From: Snodgrassella sp945267035
GTDB taxonomy: Bacteria > Pseudomonadota > Gammaproteobacteria > Burkholderiales > Neisseriaceae
Assembly (NCBI RefSeq): GCF_026535915.1
Contig: NZ_JAFNPF010000001.1
Location: 186,001 to 250,000, forward strand
Direction: 5' to 3'
DNA: 64,000 bases
Made by a program: the position numbers and the translations under genes. Below the pieces are notes generated by a model. That model did not search any database, was not told where the DNA came from, and saw nothing but the letters and a program-made list of their open reading frames with translations. Below are positions 18,613-28,076 of the stretch, piece after piece; the first letter of the stretch is position 1; the number at the start of each line of letters is the position of its first letter.

Positions 18613-19482
18613 ATGGCAAAAGCAAAAGGATTAGGAGCGGGGCTTGATGCCTTGCTGGGTTCGGGTAGTGACATAACTGGCGGTGATCGCTTGACCAAAG
18701 TAGCCATTACCGATGTTATACCTGGCAGATATCAGCCACGTACGCAGATAGATGATGAAGCATTGCAGGAATTAGCAGAATCCATCCGTGCACAGGGTGT
18801 GATTCAGCCAATAATCGTCCGTGAAATGGGTTTACAACAATTCGAGCTCATTGCCGGTGAACGTCGTTGGCGCGCTGCGCAACTAGCTGGTCTTAACGAA
18901 CTTCCAGTGGTGGTCAAAAGCATCTCTGATGAAGCAGCTTTGGCGATGGGGCTGATCGAAAATATTCAGCGTCAAAATTTAAACCCGATCGAAGAAGCGC
19001 AAGGGTTAAAGCGCTTAGTAGATGAATTTGGACTTACCCATGAAACCGTGGCCAAAGCCGTAGGTCGCAGTCGCAGCAGCATTTCAAATAGTTTGCGTTT
19101 ACTTAACTTGCCTGAACCTGTACAAGATCTGATCTATAGCCGGCAACTGGAAATGGGGCATGCGCGCGCTTTACTGACTTTGCCGGTAATACAGCAAATC
19201 GATTTGGCGCAAAAAGCCGCACAGAATGGTTGGTCTGTGCGGGAGGTAGAGCGGCGTAGTCAGCAAGCACTATCCAAACCAGAAACGCCACCACGCCCAG
19301 TTCAGGAAAAAAGTACTGAAGCTCGTCATATTGAGGCAGCTTTAGAGCAACGTTTTGCCGTTCCCGTTCAGGTGCAAAGTAAAAATCAGCATAACGGTCG
19401 AATTGTTTTTCATTTCGATAATCCAGAAACGCTAGAAAACCTTCTCAAGCAGTTGGGATTGGATTCAGTTCGTACAGAATAA
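18613..19482 (+). CDS. parB: Chromosome-partitioning protein ParB (Spo0J)
   Basis: CTP-dependent clamp that loads at parS. Conserved parts in order: the VIPGRYQPRTQIDDEALQEL N-terminal motif, the CTP-binding GERRWRAAQLAG, the LIENIQRQNLNPIEEAQG segment, the HTH (HETVAKAVGRSRSSISNSLRLLNLP), a linker and a C-terminal dimer domain (RIVFHFDNPETLENLLKQL). The length of 289 residues is normal. I looked for a consensus parS (TGTTTCACGTGAAACA) in the window and saw none. Confidence 0.95.
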   Translation: MAKAKGLGAGLDALLGSGSDITGGDRLTKVAITDVIPGRYQPRTQIDDEALQELAESIRAQGVIQPIIVREMGLQQFELIAGERRWRAAQLAGLNELPVVVKSISDEAALAMGLIENIQRQNLNPIEEAQGLKRLVDEFGLTHETVAKAVGRSRSSISNSLRLLNLPEPVQDLIYSRQLEMGHARALLTLPVIQQIDLAQKAAQNGWSVREVERRSQQALSKPETPPRPVQEKSTEARHIEAALEQRFAVPVQVQSKNQHNGRIVFHFDNPETLENLLKQLGLDSVRTE

Positions 19483-19588
19483 CAGCATGATGTCAAACTC
19501 AGGATCAACGGAAACTGATTTAAAGCAAGAGAATGGCATAAATAAGAAAATATCATTACACCGCATACACAACTGCAGATCACACTAC

Positions 19589-19617
19589 TTGACGTTGTTG
19601 GGTATGTTGATTATATT
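19589..19617 (+). promoter_or_regulatory. Sigma70-type promoter of the atp operon
   Basis: TTGACG (19589-19594) and TATATT (19612-19617) are separated by exactly 17 bases and lie 37 bases before the atpI start, in the spacer after parB. This is the best candidate promoter for atpIBEFHAGDC. Confidence 0.65.
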
Positions 19618-19653
19618 AATCCAGTTAACTTGTAGTATTCCCAGAGTGATAGG

Positions 19654-19998
19654 ATGAAGTGGATCATGACTTGGCAAACAGTCATGTTGTTTGTCGCAAT
19701 TTGTGTATCCACATTGGTGTGGGACACTTCTGCTATCTGGTCAACCGTATTAGGTGGATTGTGTTACTTAATACCCACTTTATTGGTACTATTAACTCTT
19801 AAAGCCGTAAAACACTTTCCGGCACGATCACTTGCAACCCTCATAACCGTTGAAGTCAGTAAAGTTTTAATGGTTTTTTTAATGATGTTGCTGGTATATA
19901 TATGTTATTCTGCTGTTAATTGGTTTGCTTTCCTGATCGGACTGATATTAGTTAGTCAGGCAGGATTATTCACACTTAGAAAAAGATTGTTATTATGA
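19654..19998 (+). CDS. atpI: ATP synthase protein I (AtpI)
   Basis: A 114-residue membrane protein with four predicted helices, standing first in the ATP synthase operon where AtpI belongs. AtpI helps assemble the c-ring in some bacteria and is not part of the final enzyme. Sequence conservation in this family is low, so the call rests mainly on position, length and helix pattern (including GGLCYLIPTLLVLLTLKAVK and the C-terminal KRLLL). It overlaps atpB by 4 bases (ATGA). The start at ATG 19654 has only a weak AGG nearby; ATG 19666 is possible. Confidence 0.85.
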   Translation: MKWIMTWQTVMLFVAICVSTLVWDTSAIWSTVLGGLCYLIPTLLVLLTLKAVKHFPARSLATLITVEVSKVLMVFLMMLLVYICYSAVNWFAFLIGLILVSQAGLFTLRKRLLL

Positions 19999-20855
19999 GC
20001 GGCACAGAGATGACTCCGGGCGAATATATTAGCCATCACCTAATTAATTTAACTCAGAAATCACCCGATGTACAAACTGGAATATTTGATTTCTCATACA
20101 TTAATCTAGACTCACTCTTTTTTTCTATCACCACGGGTATTTTGGTCTTTTTCATTTTGTTCATTACTGCGCGAAAAATGAAAGCAGGTGTGCCTGGACG
20201 TTTACAGGCTGCGGTTGAATTACTAGTGGAATTTGTGGACAGTAGTTGCAAAGAGTTAATCAGCAACGAAAAATCTCGCAGAGTCATCGCGCCGCTTGGA
20301 TTAACCATTTTTGTATGGATCATGGTGATGAACACCATGGACTTGCTGCCAGTGGATCTGTTACCTAGATTATGGCAAAGTTTATCCGGCGATCCTCATG
20401 CTTATCTGCGTGTTGTTCCTACCGCTGATTTAAACACACCCATGGCAATGGCTATTTCAGTTTTATTCCTTTGTATTGTATATAACCTTAAAATCAAAGG
20501 TTTTTCTGGCTGGATGCATGAAATGTTTTGTGCCCCGTTTGGTAATAGTGTTTGGTTATTCATTCCAAATTTTGTAATGAATATCATCGAGTTTATATCC
20601 AAAACACTGTCTCATGGCATGCGGTTATTTGGAAATATGTATGCTGGTGAAATTGTATTTTTTGTTATTGCCTTATTAGGTGGTACATGGGGTATGGCAG
20701 GTGCCAGTGATAAGCAGAATATTTTATTATTTTCAGCGCAAATTATTGCTGGATTAGCTTGGGCAATATTCCACATTTTGGTAATTGTTTTACAGGCATA
20801 TTTATTTATGGTACTGACCTTTGTTTATCTGGGTCAGGCACATGATTCCCATTAA
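19995..20855 (+). CDS. atpB: ATP synthase F0 subunit a
   Basis: Membrane stator subunit that holds the two proton half-channels. A 286-residue protein whose conserved C-terminal part reads FISKTLSHGMRLFGNMYAGEIVF, with the essential channel arginine in SHGMRLFGNM, and IFHILVIVLQAYLFMVLTFVYLGQAH at the end. The N-terminal ISHHLINLT is usual for beta/gammaproteobacterial subunit a. It starts inside the atpI stop and is followed by atpE after 51 bases. Confidence 0.96.
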   Translation: MSGTEMTPGEYISHHLINLTQKSPDVQTGIFDFSYINLDSLFFSITTGILVFFILFITARKMKAGVPGRLQAAVELLVEFVDSSCKELISNEKSRRVIAPLGLTIFVWIMVMNTMDLLPVDLLPRLWQSLSGDPHAYLRVVPTADLNTPMAMAISVLFLCIVYNLKIKGFSGWMHEMFCAPFGNSVWLFIPNFVMNIIEFISKTLSHGMRLFGNMYAGEIVFFVIALLGGTWGMAGASDKQNILLFSAQIIAGLAWAIFHILVIVLQAYLFMVLTFVYLGQAHDSH

Positions 20856-20906
20856 GGGTAAATTGTTTAGTTGTAATATTCTTGATTATCTTAAGGAGTG
20901 AAGTAA

Positions 20907-21131
20907 ATGGGTGGTTTAATCGCAATCGCTTGTGGTCTGATGATTGGCATTTCTGCACTGGGAAGTGCAATTGGTGTGGGTTTGTTGGGTGCTAAATATA
21001 TGGAATCATCTGCTCGCCAGCCAGAATTATCGGGATCACTGCTAATTAAATTTTTCATCATGGCAGGTTTGGTTGACGCTCTGTTCTTCATCTCTGTGGG
21101 CGTATCATTCCTGTACTACCTGAAAATGTAA
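20907..21131 (+). CDS. atpE: ATP synthase F0 subunit c
   Basis: A 74-residue hairpin of two membrane helices that forms the rotor ring. Helix 1 has the glycine-rich GSAIGVGLLG pattern, the polar loop is ARQPEL, and helix 2 carries the ion-binding Asp in AGLVDALFF. The carboxylate is Asp, and I do not see the Gln/Glu-Ser set of sodium-binding rings, so proton coupling is inferred. AAGGAG lies 8 bases before the ATG, a strong site that fits the high number of c copies needed. Confidence 0.96.
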   Translation: MGGLIAIACGLMIGISALGSAIGVGLLGAKYMESSARQPELSGSLLIKFFIMAGLVDALFFISVGVSFLYYLKM

Positions 21132-21195
21132 TAAGTTTTAGATTTGTTGGTTGTTAACAGCTTAATTAATAAGCGCAAATTCTAAAGGTTTAATA

Positions 21196-21666
21196 GTGAA
21201 TATTAATGCAACCTTAATTGCACAGGTACTTGTCTTCATCATGTTTGTGCTATTTACGATGAAATTCGTATGGCCACCCATTGTTAAAGTGCTTGATGAA
21301 CGTGCTGATAAAATTGCCGAAGGTTTGGCTGCGGCTGAACGTGGTAAAAATGATTTTGCACAGGCGGAAAAACGAGTTGCTGATGTCTTAGCTGAGGGGC
21401 GCAATCAGGTTGCCGAAATGGTGACCAATGCGGAGAAACGTGCGGCACAAATTGTTGCAGATGCCAAAAATCAAGCATCTGTAGAGGCAGCGCGCATTCT
21501 GGCTCAGGCGAAAGCTGATGTTGAGCAGGAAACCAACCGGGCTCGTGAAGCATTGCGCCAACAAGTTGCAGATTTGGCACTAAAAGGGGCTGAATCTATT
21601 TTGCGCAGTGAAGTGGATGCTTCGCGTCATGCCCAATTGCTGGCGAACCTGAAACAGGAGCTGTAA
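21196..21666 (+). CDS. atpF: ATP synthase F0 subunit b
   Basis: Peripheral stalk subunit of 156 residues: one N-terminal membrane helix (TLIAQVLVFIMFVLFTMKFVWPPI) and a long charged, alanine-rich helix that dimerises and reaches F1. It begins with GTG at 21196 behind AAAGGTTT; the family N-terminus MNINATLIAQ supports this start. It follows atpE after 64 bases and precedes atpH by 4 bases. Confidence 0.95.
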   Translation: MNINATLIAQVLVFIMFVLFTMKFVWPPIVKVLDERADKIAEGLAAAERGKNDFAQAEKRVADVLAEGRNQVAEMVTNAEKRAAQIVADAKNQASVEAARILAQAKADVEQETNRAREALRQQVADLALKGAESILRSEVDASRHAQLLANLKQEL

Positions 21667-21670
21667 ACCC

Positions 21671-22207
21671 ATGGCTGAGTTCGCAACCATAGCCAGACCC
21701 TATGCCAAAGCATTATTTAGTCTGGCACAAGAACAAAATCAGATTGAGTCTTGGTTGGACGAACTGAAAACGCTGGCTGAAATTGTACTGCAAACAAAAG
21801 TACAGTTATTGATAGATGAACCAGAATGTGAAGACAGAAAAAAGGCTGAAGCTATCATCTCTTTACTGGATAATCAGCCTGCTGAGAGTATCAAAAATCT
21901 CATGGTTCTGTTGGCACAAAACAAACGTTTATCAATATTGCCAGAAATTTATACGTTATTCCAAGATTATACTTTGTCGCTTAACCACATCAAAGAAGCT
22001 ACCGTATACACGGCATATGCAATTGATGATGCGCAGTTTGCGCACATAGTGACTGATCTGGAAGCACATTTCAAAAGCAAATTGAAAGTGCATCAGATAG
22101 TGGCGCCGGAATTGATTGGTGGCATAAAAGTTGAAGTTGGTGACCAAGTACTGGATTTGTCCGTGCAAGGCAGATTGAATAGCCTGCATGTGGCATTGAT
22201 GAATTAG
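21671..22207 (+). CDS. atpH: ATP synthase F1 subunit delta
   Basis: A 178-residue OSCP-type subunit linking the F1 head to the b stalk. The N-terminal TIARPYAKALFSLAQEQNQIESW is the OSCP signature; the C-terminal LIGGIKVEVGDQVLDLSVQGRLNSL is the conserved delta closing motif. It lies between atpF and atpA with gaps of 4 and 10 bases, the classical order. Confidence 0.96.
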   Translation: MAEFATIARPYAKALFSLAQEQNQIESWLDELKTLAEIVLQTKVQLLIDEPECEDRKKAEAIISLLDNQPAESIKNLMVLLAQNKRLSILPEIYTLFQDYTLSLNHIKEATVYTAYAIDDAQFAHIVTDLEAHFKSKLKVHQIVAPELIGGIKVEVGDQVLDLSVQGRLNSLHVALMN

Positions 22208-22217
22208 GAGAGTTTTC

Positions 22218-23765
22218 ATGCAGCTTAATCCTGCTGAAATTAGCGATTTGATTAAAGCCAAAATCGCAAACTTGAATGTTGACACCGAATTACGTACCCG
22301 CGGTACCGTAATGTCAGTGACCGACGGGATTGTGCGTGTTCATGGTTTATCAGATGTCATGCAAGGGGAAATGCTAGAGTTTCCCGGTAATACATTTGGT
22401 CTGGCCATGAATCTGGAGCGTGATTCCGTCGGTGCCGTGATTCTGGGCGAATCCGAGCATATTAAAGAAGGCGATGAAGTAACCTGTACCGGACGTATCT
22501 TAGAAGTCCCAGTAGGTCGGGAGTTGATAGGTCGTGTAGTCGATGCGCTGGGTCGTCCGATCGATGGTAAGGGACCAATTAATGCCTCTCATACAGCTTC
22601 AGTTGAAAAAATTGCCCCTGGAGTGATTGCACGCCAGTCTGTGGATCAGCCAATGCAAACTGGTCTGAAAGCGATTGATTCAATGGTACCAATTGGTCGT
22701 GGACAGCGTGAGTTAATCATTGGTGACCGCCAAACCGGTAAAACAGCAGTAGCATTGGACGCCATTGTCAATCAAAAAGATACCGGTGTAATCTGTATTT
22801 ATGTTGCTATTGGTCAAAAAGCTTCTTCTATTGCCAGCGTTGTGCGCAAACTCGAAGAGCAAGGAGCCATGGATCACACCATTATCGTTGCTGCTACAGC
22901 ATCTGAAGCGGCAGCTTTGCAATATATTGCCCCTTATGCTGGTTGTAGCATGGGTGAATATTTCCGCGATAACGGTGAAGATGCTTTGATCGTCTATGAC
23001 GATTTATCCAAACAAGCTGTGGCTTATCGTCAAATTTCCTTGCTTTTGCGTCGCCCACCTGGTCGTGAAGCCTATCCTGGGGATGTGTTCTATCTACATT
23101 CTCGTTTGCTGGAGCGCGCAGCTCGTATCAATGCTCATGAAGTAGAAGAATTGACTAAAGGTGCAGTAAAAGGCAAAACCGGTTCACTTACTGCGTTACC
23201 GATTATTGAAACTCAGGCCGGTGACGTATCCGCTTTCGTACCGACCAATGTGATTTCCATTACTGATGGTCAGATTTTCTTAGAGACAGACTTATTCAAT
23301 TCTGGTATCCGTCCTGCCATCAACGCCGGTATCTCTGTATCCCGTGTGGGTGGTGCAGCACAGACTAAAGTGATTAAGAAACTCGGTGGTGGTATTCGTC
23401 TGGCATTGGCACAATACCGTGAATTGGCTGCTTTCTCCCAGTTCGCTTCTGATCTGGATGAAGCAACACGTAAACAGTTACGTCACGGTGAAGTGGTGAC
23501 TGAACTGATGAAACAGAAACAGTTCAGCACGCTGAGTACCGGTGCAATGGCACTGACCTTATGGGCAATTAATAATGGTTCATATGATGATGTTCCAGTA
23601 GCCAAAGCGTTGGCTTTTGAAGCAGATTTTCTCGGTCACGTGCGTACTCAGTGTCCGCAAGTATTACAAGACATTGATGCAACCGGCACACTGAGCGATG
23701 AAAATGCTCAGAAACTGGATGATGCCATGAAGACCTTCAAATCGTCTTACAACTTCCAAGCGTAA
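22218..23765 (+). CDS. atpA: ATP synthase F1 subunit alpha
   Basis: Non-catalytic nucleotide-binding subunit, 515 residues. Walker A GDRQTGKTAVALD and the signature PAINAGISVSRVGGAAQTK are present, with the N-terminal ISDLIKAKI helix that binds delta. Ribosome site AGGAGAG precedes the ATG. Nothing unusual is seen; length and motifs are full. Confidence 0.97.
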   Translation: MQLNPAEISDLIKAKIANLNVDTELRTRGTVMSVTDGIVRVHGLSDVMQGEMLEFPGNTFGLAMNLERDSVGAVILGESEHIKEGDEVTCTGRILEVPVGRELIGRVVDALGRPIDGKGPINASHTASVEKIAPGVIARQSVDQPMQTGLKAIDSMVPIGRGQRELIIGDRQTGKTAVALDAIVNQKDTGVICIYVAIGQKASSIASVVRKLEEQGAMDHTIIVAATASEAAALQYIAPYAGCSMGEYFRDNGEDALIVYDDLSKQAVAYRQISLLLRRPPGREAYPGDVFYLHSRLLERAARINAHEVEELTKGAVKGKTGSLTALPIIETQAGDVSAFVPTNVISITDGQIFLETDLFNSGIRPAINAGISVSRVGGAAQTKVIKKLGGGIRLALAQYRELAAFSQFASDLDEATRKQLRHGEVVTELMKQKQFSTLSTGAMALTLWAINNGSYDDVPVAKALAFEADFLGHVRTQCPQVLQDIDATGTLSDENAQKLDDAMKTFKSSYNFQA

Positions 23766-23789
23766 GTAGGGTATTGAAAGGAGTCTGAA

Positions 23790-24665
23790 ATGGCAGTAGG
23801 AAGAGAGATTCTCACCAGAATTCGCAGTGTTCAAAATACTCAAAAGATCACCAAAGCGATGCAGATGGTGTCTACCTCTAAAATGCGGAAGACTCAGGAA
23901 CGGATGCGTCAGGCGCGACCGTATGCCGATAAAATTCGTTTGGTGATGAACCATTTGGCTCAAACCCATTCAGACCATAATATACCTATGCTACGAAGTA
24001 ATAATGACAGTAAACGCGTTGGGTTTATTGTGATTACCAGTGACAAAGGTTTATGTGGTGGTCTGAATGCTAATATCCTGAAAGCATTCTTTCATAAAGT
24101 GCAGGAATGTACCAATCAGGGTCTGGATACCGAAGTAGTATGTCTGGGCAGCAAAGGGTTAGCAGCCTGTAATCGAGTGGGTATCAATGTGATTGCCAGT
24201 GTTGTTGGGATGGGTGATACCCCCAAACTGGCCGCATTACTGGGTCCGTTAACAGAAATTTTTCAGCGATATGCTAAAGGTCAACTGGATGCGATTTATC
24301 TGGTGTATGCCGGCTTTATCAATACTATGCGTCAGGAAGCGCGGTTGGAAACACTCTTACCAATCGGTCAGAGCGTATTAGACGAGGTTTCCGAAAGCAA
24401 AGAGTATGGCTGGGAATATGTTTATGAACCTTCCCCGCAGCAAGTGCTGGAATTTTTAATCCGCCGTTATTTAGAGTCTGTGGTATATCAGGCGTTATCT
24501 GAAAACATGGCTGCCGAACAGGCTGCGCGCATGGTAGCAATGAAAGCTGCTACCGACAATGCCAGCAATGCCATCAAAGAATTACGTCTGGTATATAACA
24601 AATCGCGTCAGGCGGCGATTACCACAGAGTTATCAGAAATTGTGGCCGGTGCTGCTGCTGTTTAA
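23790..24665 (+). CDS. atpG: ATP synthase F1 subunit gamma
   Basis: Central shaft subunit, 291 residues. The N-terminal helix RIRSVQNTQKITKAMQMVSTSKMRK and the C-terminal AARMVAMKAATDNASNAIKELRLVYNK form the coiled coil that turns inside alpha3beta3; the middle SDKGLCGGLNANI is the conserved Rossmann-like part. It follows atpA after 24 bases and carries an AAAGGAG ribosome site. Confidence 0.96.
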   Translation: MAVGREILTRIRSVQNTQKITKAMQMVSTSKMRKTQERMRQARPYADKIRLVMNHLAQTHSDHNIPMLRSNNDSKRVGFIVITSDKGLCGGLNANILKAFFHKVQECTNQGLDTEVVCLGSKGLAACNRVGINVIASVVGMGDTPKLAALLGPLTEIFQRYAKGQLDAIYLVYAGFINTMRQEARLETLLPIGQSVLDEVSESKEYGWEYVYEPSPQQVLEFLIRRYLESVVYQALSENMAAEQAARMVAMKAATDNASNAIKELRLVYNKSRQAAITTELSEIVAGAAAV

Positions 24666-24698
24666 GCGGTACAGGTCAAATAAACTTAGGATGCGATA

Positions 24699-26096
24699 AT
24701 GAGCCAAGGCAAAATCGTACAAATTATTGGTGCAGTGGTGGACGTAGAATTTCCACATGATGCTATTCCAAATGTGTATGACGCTCTAAAACTTGTTGAT
24801 ATCGACTTAACTCTCGAAGTCGAACAGTTATTGGGTGATGGTATTGTACGTACTATACCGATGGGTACTTCTGATGGATTGAAACGCGGTATGGCTGTGG
24901 TCAATACCGGCGCCCCGATTACTGTACCAGTTGGTACTGCCACTTTGGGTCGTATCATGGACGTTTTAGGTCATCCGGTTGATGAAGCCGGTGAAATCAA
25001 AGCCGAGAATAGTCGCTCTATTCATCAGCTGGCGCCTAAATTTGATGAGCTTTCAAGCTCAACCGAGCTACTGGAAACCGGTATTAAAGTCATTGACTTA
25101 CTGTGCCCATTCGCTAAAGGGGGTAAAGTAGGTTTGTTTGGCGGTGCAGGTGTAGGTAAAACCGTCAATATGATGGAATTGATTAATAATATCGCCAAAG
25201 CACACAGTGGTTTATCTGTATTTGCCGGTGTGGGTGAGCGTACACGTGAAGGTAACGACTTTTATCATGAGATGAAAGATTCCAACGTGCTGGATAAAGT
25301 AGCGATGGTATACGGTCAGATGAATGAACCACCAGGTAATCGTCTGCGTGTGGCATTGACTGGGCTGACCATGGCCGAATATTTCCGTGACGAAAAAGAC
25401 GAAAATGGTAAAGGTCGTGATGTCTTGTTATTTATTGACAATATTTATCGCTATACGCTGGCCGGTACAGAAGTATCTGCACTGTTGGGTCGTATGCCTT
25501 CAGCTGTAGGTTATCAACCAACTTTGGCTGAGGAAATGGGTCGTTTGCAAGAACGTATTGCTTCTACCAAAACCGGTTCTATTACCTCAATTCAGGCAGT
25601 ATATGTGCCCGCGGATGACTTGACCGACCCGTCTCCAGCTACAACATTTGCTCACTTGGATGCAACCGTGGTACTGAGTCGTGATATTGCCTCGTTAGGT
25701 ATTTATCCTGCTGTGGATCCGCTAGATTCAACTTCACGCCAGCTTGATCCGGCTGTTATTGGTCAGGATCATTACGATGTGGCACGTGGCGTACAGACCA
25801 CTTTGCAGAAATATAAAGAATTGAACGACATTATTGCCATTTTGGGTATGGATGAACTGTCTGATGAAGATAAATTAACAGTTAATCGTGCTCGTAAAAT
25901 TCAGCGTTTCTTGTCGCAACCGTTTCACGTGGCCGAAGTGTTTACTGGTTCTCCAGGTAAATATGTTTCTTTGCGTGATACGATTGCTGGCTTTAAAGCT
26001 ATTCTTAATGGTGAATATGATCACCTGCCGGAACAGGCTTTCTATATGATCGGTAATATCGAAGAAGCTGCTGAAAAAGCGAAAACCCTAAACTAA
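24699..26096 (+). CDS. atpD: ATP synthase F1 subunit beta
   Basis: Catalytic subunit, 465 residues. Walker A GGAGVGKTVNMMELI, the catalytic-Glu segment GERTREGNDFYHEM, Walker B with VLLFIDNIYRYTLAGTEVSALLGRMPSAVGYQPTL in sequence, and the DELSDED segment are all present. The N-terminal IVQIIGAVVDVEFP is typical. It is followed by atpC after a few bases. Confidence 0.97.
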   Translation: MSQGKIVQIIGAVVDVEFPHDAIPNVYDALKLVDIDLTLEVEQLLGDGIVRTIPMGTSDGLKRGMAVVNTGAPITVPVGTATLGRIMDVLGHPVDEAGEIKAENSRSIHQLAPKFDELSSSTELLETGIKVIDLLCPFAKGGKVGLFGGAGVGKTVNMMELINNIAKAHSGLSVFAGVGERTREGNDFYHEMKDSNVLDKVAMVYGQMNEPPGNRLRVALTGLTMAEYFRDEKDENGKGRDVLLFIDNIYRYTLAGTEVSALLGRMPSAVGYQPTLAEEMGRLQERIASTKTGSITSIQAVYVPADDLTDPSPATTFAHLDATVVLSRDIASLGIYPAVDPLDSTSRQLDPAVIGQDHYDVARGVQTTLQKYKELNDIIAILGMDELSDEDKLTVNRARKIQRFLSQPFHVAEVFTGSPGKYVSLRDTIAGFKAILNGEYDHLPEQAFYMIGNIEEAAEKAKTLN

Positions 26097-26106
26097 GGAG
26101 CGCTTG

Positions 26107-26526
26107 ATGAGTACCATGCAAGTGGAAGTAGTGAGCAATGAGGAAAATATCTATTCCGGCGAGGCAAGTTTTGTTGTGGTGCCCACGTTAGAAGGTGAAC
26201 TTGGTATTTATCCTCACCATGAACCCATTATGAGTCTGGTGCGTCCTGGTGCCCTTCGTTTAAGGGTACCTGATCAGAAAGATGAAATTCTGGTGGCTGT
26301 TTCTGGTGGTGTATTGGAAGTGCAACCGGATAAGATTACACTTTTGGCCGATGTGGCTGTTCGCAGTGCTGAAATGGATCAGCAACGTGCTGAGGAAGCT
26401 AAAAAAGCGGCCGAATCAAGTATTCATGAAGCTCAGGATGATGCATCTTTAGCCAAAGCTCATGTAGCTTTAGCGGCGGCCATTGCTCAGCTGAAAACAT
26501 TGGATTATTTGCGTAATCGAAAATAA
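26107..26526 (+). CDS. atpC: ATP synthase F1 subunit epsilon
   Basis: Inhibitory rotor subunit of about 139 residues with an N-terminal beta barrel (VEVVSNEENIYSGEASFVV, GELGIYPHHEPI) and a C-terminal two-helix part (AEEAKKAAES...AIAQLKTLDYLRNRK). I place the start at ATG 26107, 5 bases after AAGGAG; the frame also runs back to a TTG at 26104, and ATG 26116 is possible. Last gene of the operon, with a strong terminator 46 bases downstream. Confidence 0.95.
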   Translation: MSTMQVEVVSNEENIYSGEASFVVVPTLEGELGIYPHHEPIMSLVRPGALRLRVPDQKDEILVAVSGGVLEVQPDKITLLADVAVRSAEMDQQRAEEAKKAAESSIHEAQDDASLAKAHVALAAAIAQLKTLDYLRNRK

Positions 26527-26572
26527 GTCTTTCTGATAAGCATTTCAGGATTTAAAACTATATTATTAGATG

Positions 26573-26602
26573 AAAACCCGAGCCATAAACTCGGGTTTTT
26601 GT
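26573..26602 (+). terminator. Terminator of the atp operon
   Basis: Ten-base perfect arms AAAACCCGAG/CTCGGGTTTT around a 7-base loop, running into T residues. It ends the atpIBEFHAGDC transcript. Confidence 0.9.
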
Positions 26603-26818
26603 TTGAATTTTAATCAATATGATTTCATCTGCAGGAGAATTGCAACTAAAAAGAATAGATGTCGCCCAATTCACCATATTTGCTTCATTTTTTGATGCCC
26701 ATTCGGTTGGTATTCAGCTTAATTCCACCTGACGTAAATGGGTTACAGATGATCATCAGTCTATTAATAAACAGAAAATGTTTAGCAAACTGATATCGTA
26801 CAGTTTACGCCAAATTGA

Positions 26819-27562
26819 TTAAGCCTGTTTAGTAGGATAAATAGTCAATTCACTGATATTGGTATCTTCAGGCTGCTCTATCGCAAAATTAACGACCCTG
26901 GCAATAGCTTCGGGACTAATGCCCACTTTTTGATAAAGTTTAGTCATACTTTGTAATACTGCTTCATCAGTGATGCTGTGCAGAAGTTCGGTATTAATGG
27001 CAGCTGGGTTCAAAGTGGTTGTACGGATATTGGTTTGTTCTTTAACACTTTCCTGTCGAATCACTTCCATCAGATTATGAACGGCAAATTTGGTTGCACC
27101 ATATACACCGCAGTTAATATAATTTCTAATGCCGGCGATAGAGCAGGTGGTGATGATGTGACCCGATTTCTGGCGGGTAAAAATAGGCATCACTGCTGCA
27201 ATACCATTGAGTACGCCTTTCAGATTGATATCAATCATGTCATCCCAGTCTTTGGTTTTCAGGGCACTAATGGGAGAGGTTGGCATAATGCCAGCATTAT
27301 TAAAAATAACATCGACACCGTCAAAATGCTGTTGTGCCAATTCTACCAATGATTGAAGGTGCGCTGGTTGGCGTACATCAGTTACCTGATAAATAGCTTG
27401 TCCGCCATTGTGAGTTATCTCCTGCTGCAGTTGTTGTAATTGGTTTTCACGACGTGCAGCCAACACAACTTTTGCCCCGTTTTTAGCCAGCAACCGAGCT
27501 GTGGCAGCGCCAATACCTGATGAAGCTCCAGTAATAATCACTACTTTATTCTGTACACCCAT
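26819..27562 (-). CDS. Short-chain dehydrogenase/reductase
   Basis: Classical SDR of 247 residues. The cofactor motif TGASSGIGAATA is near the N-terminus; VVLAARRENQL suggests an NADP(H)-type pocket because of the arginines after the second strand. NNAGIMP is the structural motif and YGATKFA gives the catalytic Tyr-Lys pair with an upstream Ser in CSIAG. The substrate cannot be read from the sequence. It lies on the same strand as the CMD and cupin genes 160 bases upstream and may belong to the same MerR-regulated group; similar SDR, CMD and cupin clusters occur in other genomes. Confidence 0.85.
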   Translation of the reverse strand: MGVQNKVVIITGASSGIGAATARLLAKNGAKVVLAARRENQLQQLQQEITHNGGQAIYQVTDVRQPAHLQSLVELAQQHFDGVDVIFNNAGIMPTSPISALKTKDWDDMIDINLKGVLNGIAAVMPIFTRQKSGHIITTCSIAGIRNYINCGVYGATKFAVHNLMEVIRQESVKEQTNIRTTTLNPAAINTELLHSITDEAVLQSMTKLYQKVGISPEAIARVVNFAIEQPEDTNISELTIYPTKQA

Positions 27563-27724
27563 ATTTTATCCCTTCTTATCATTGATAGTTTGATCATCTA
27601 ACCAACTCGCTGGATTTCTGACTAAAATTTAATCATTATCGTTGATTTCTTCTGCTCGTTAGTTTGATGGTTTTTCAACTTGCTCACTTAAATGGCAGTC
27701 AAAACTGCTGTAGTTTAGCTCAGT

Positions 27725-28051
27725 TTATATTTCGTTGTCGTGGTAAATTTCTTTAGCCAAATTAAACGCTGACCATGCTTTAGGCCAACCTGTATAAAAA
27801 GCTAAATGAGTGATGATTTCGACCATTTCCGCCTTAGTAATGCCATTTTGCTTGCCAATACTCAGGTGTGCTTTTAACTGCTCAAAATTACCACCACTGA
27901 TTAATGCGGCAATAGTGATCATACTGCGTTGTTTGGCTGGCAATTGCTGTTGTCGGGACCAAACTTCACCAAACAAAATATCATCATTTAGATGGGCAAA
28001 TTGTGGGGCGAAATCACCCAATAAATCATGACCCGCTGTTTGTTTTTTCAT
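27725..28051 (-). CDS. Carboxymuconolactone decarboxylase-family protein
   Basis: A 108-residue CMD-fold protein: LLGDFAPQFAHLNDDILFGEVWSR, then the core QRSMITIAALISGGNFEQLKAHL and the closing EMVEIITHLAFYTGWPKAW. It lacks the CxxC of AhpD-type members, so it is unlikely to be a peroxidase of that kind. The frame extends upstream to 28105, but I choose ATG 28051 because AGGAGAAATATT precedes it and the homologous part starts there. It follows the cupin gene by 25 bases, so the two are co-transcribed. Confidence 0.85.
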   Translation of the reverse strand: MKKQTAGHDLLGDFAPQFAHLNDDILFGEVWSRQQQLPAKQRSMITIAALISGGNFEQLKAHLSIGKQNGITKAEMVEIITHLAFYTGWPKAWSAFNLAKEIYHDNEI

Positions 28052-28076
28052 AATATTTCTCCTATAAATACAATGT

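Noticed and set aside
17762..19482. Search for parS sites near parAB and through the window
   Set aside because: No TGTTTCACGTGAAACA or one-mismatch copy was noticed by eye.
26860..26885. Uptake-like sequence GCAGCCTGAA on the minus strand inside the SDR gene
   Set aside because: Only 10 of 12 bases match a known dialect and it lies within coding sequence; it may be chance.
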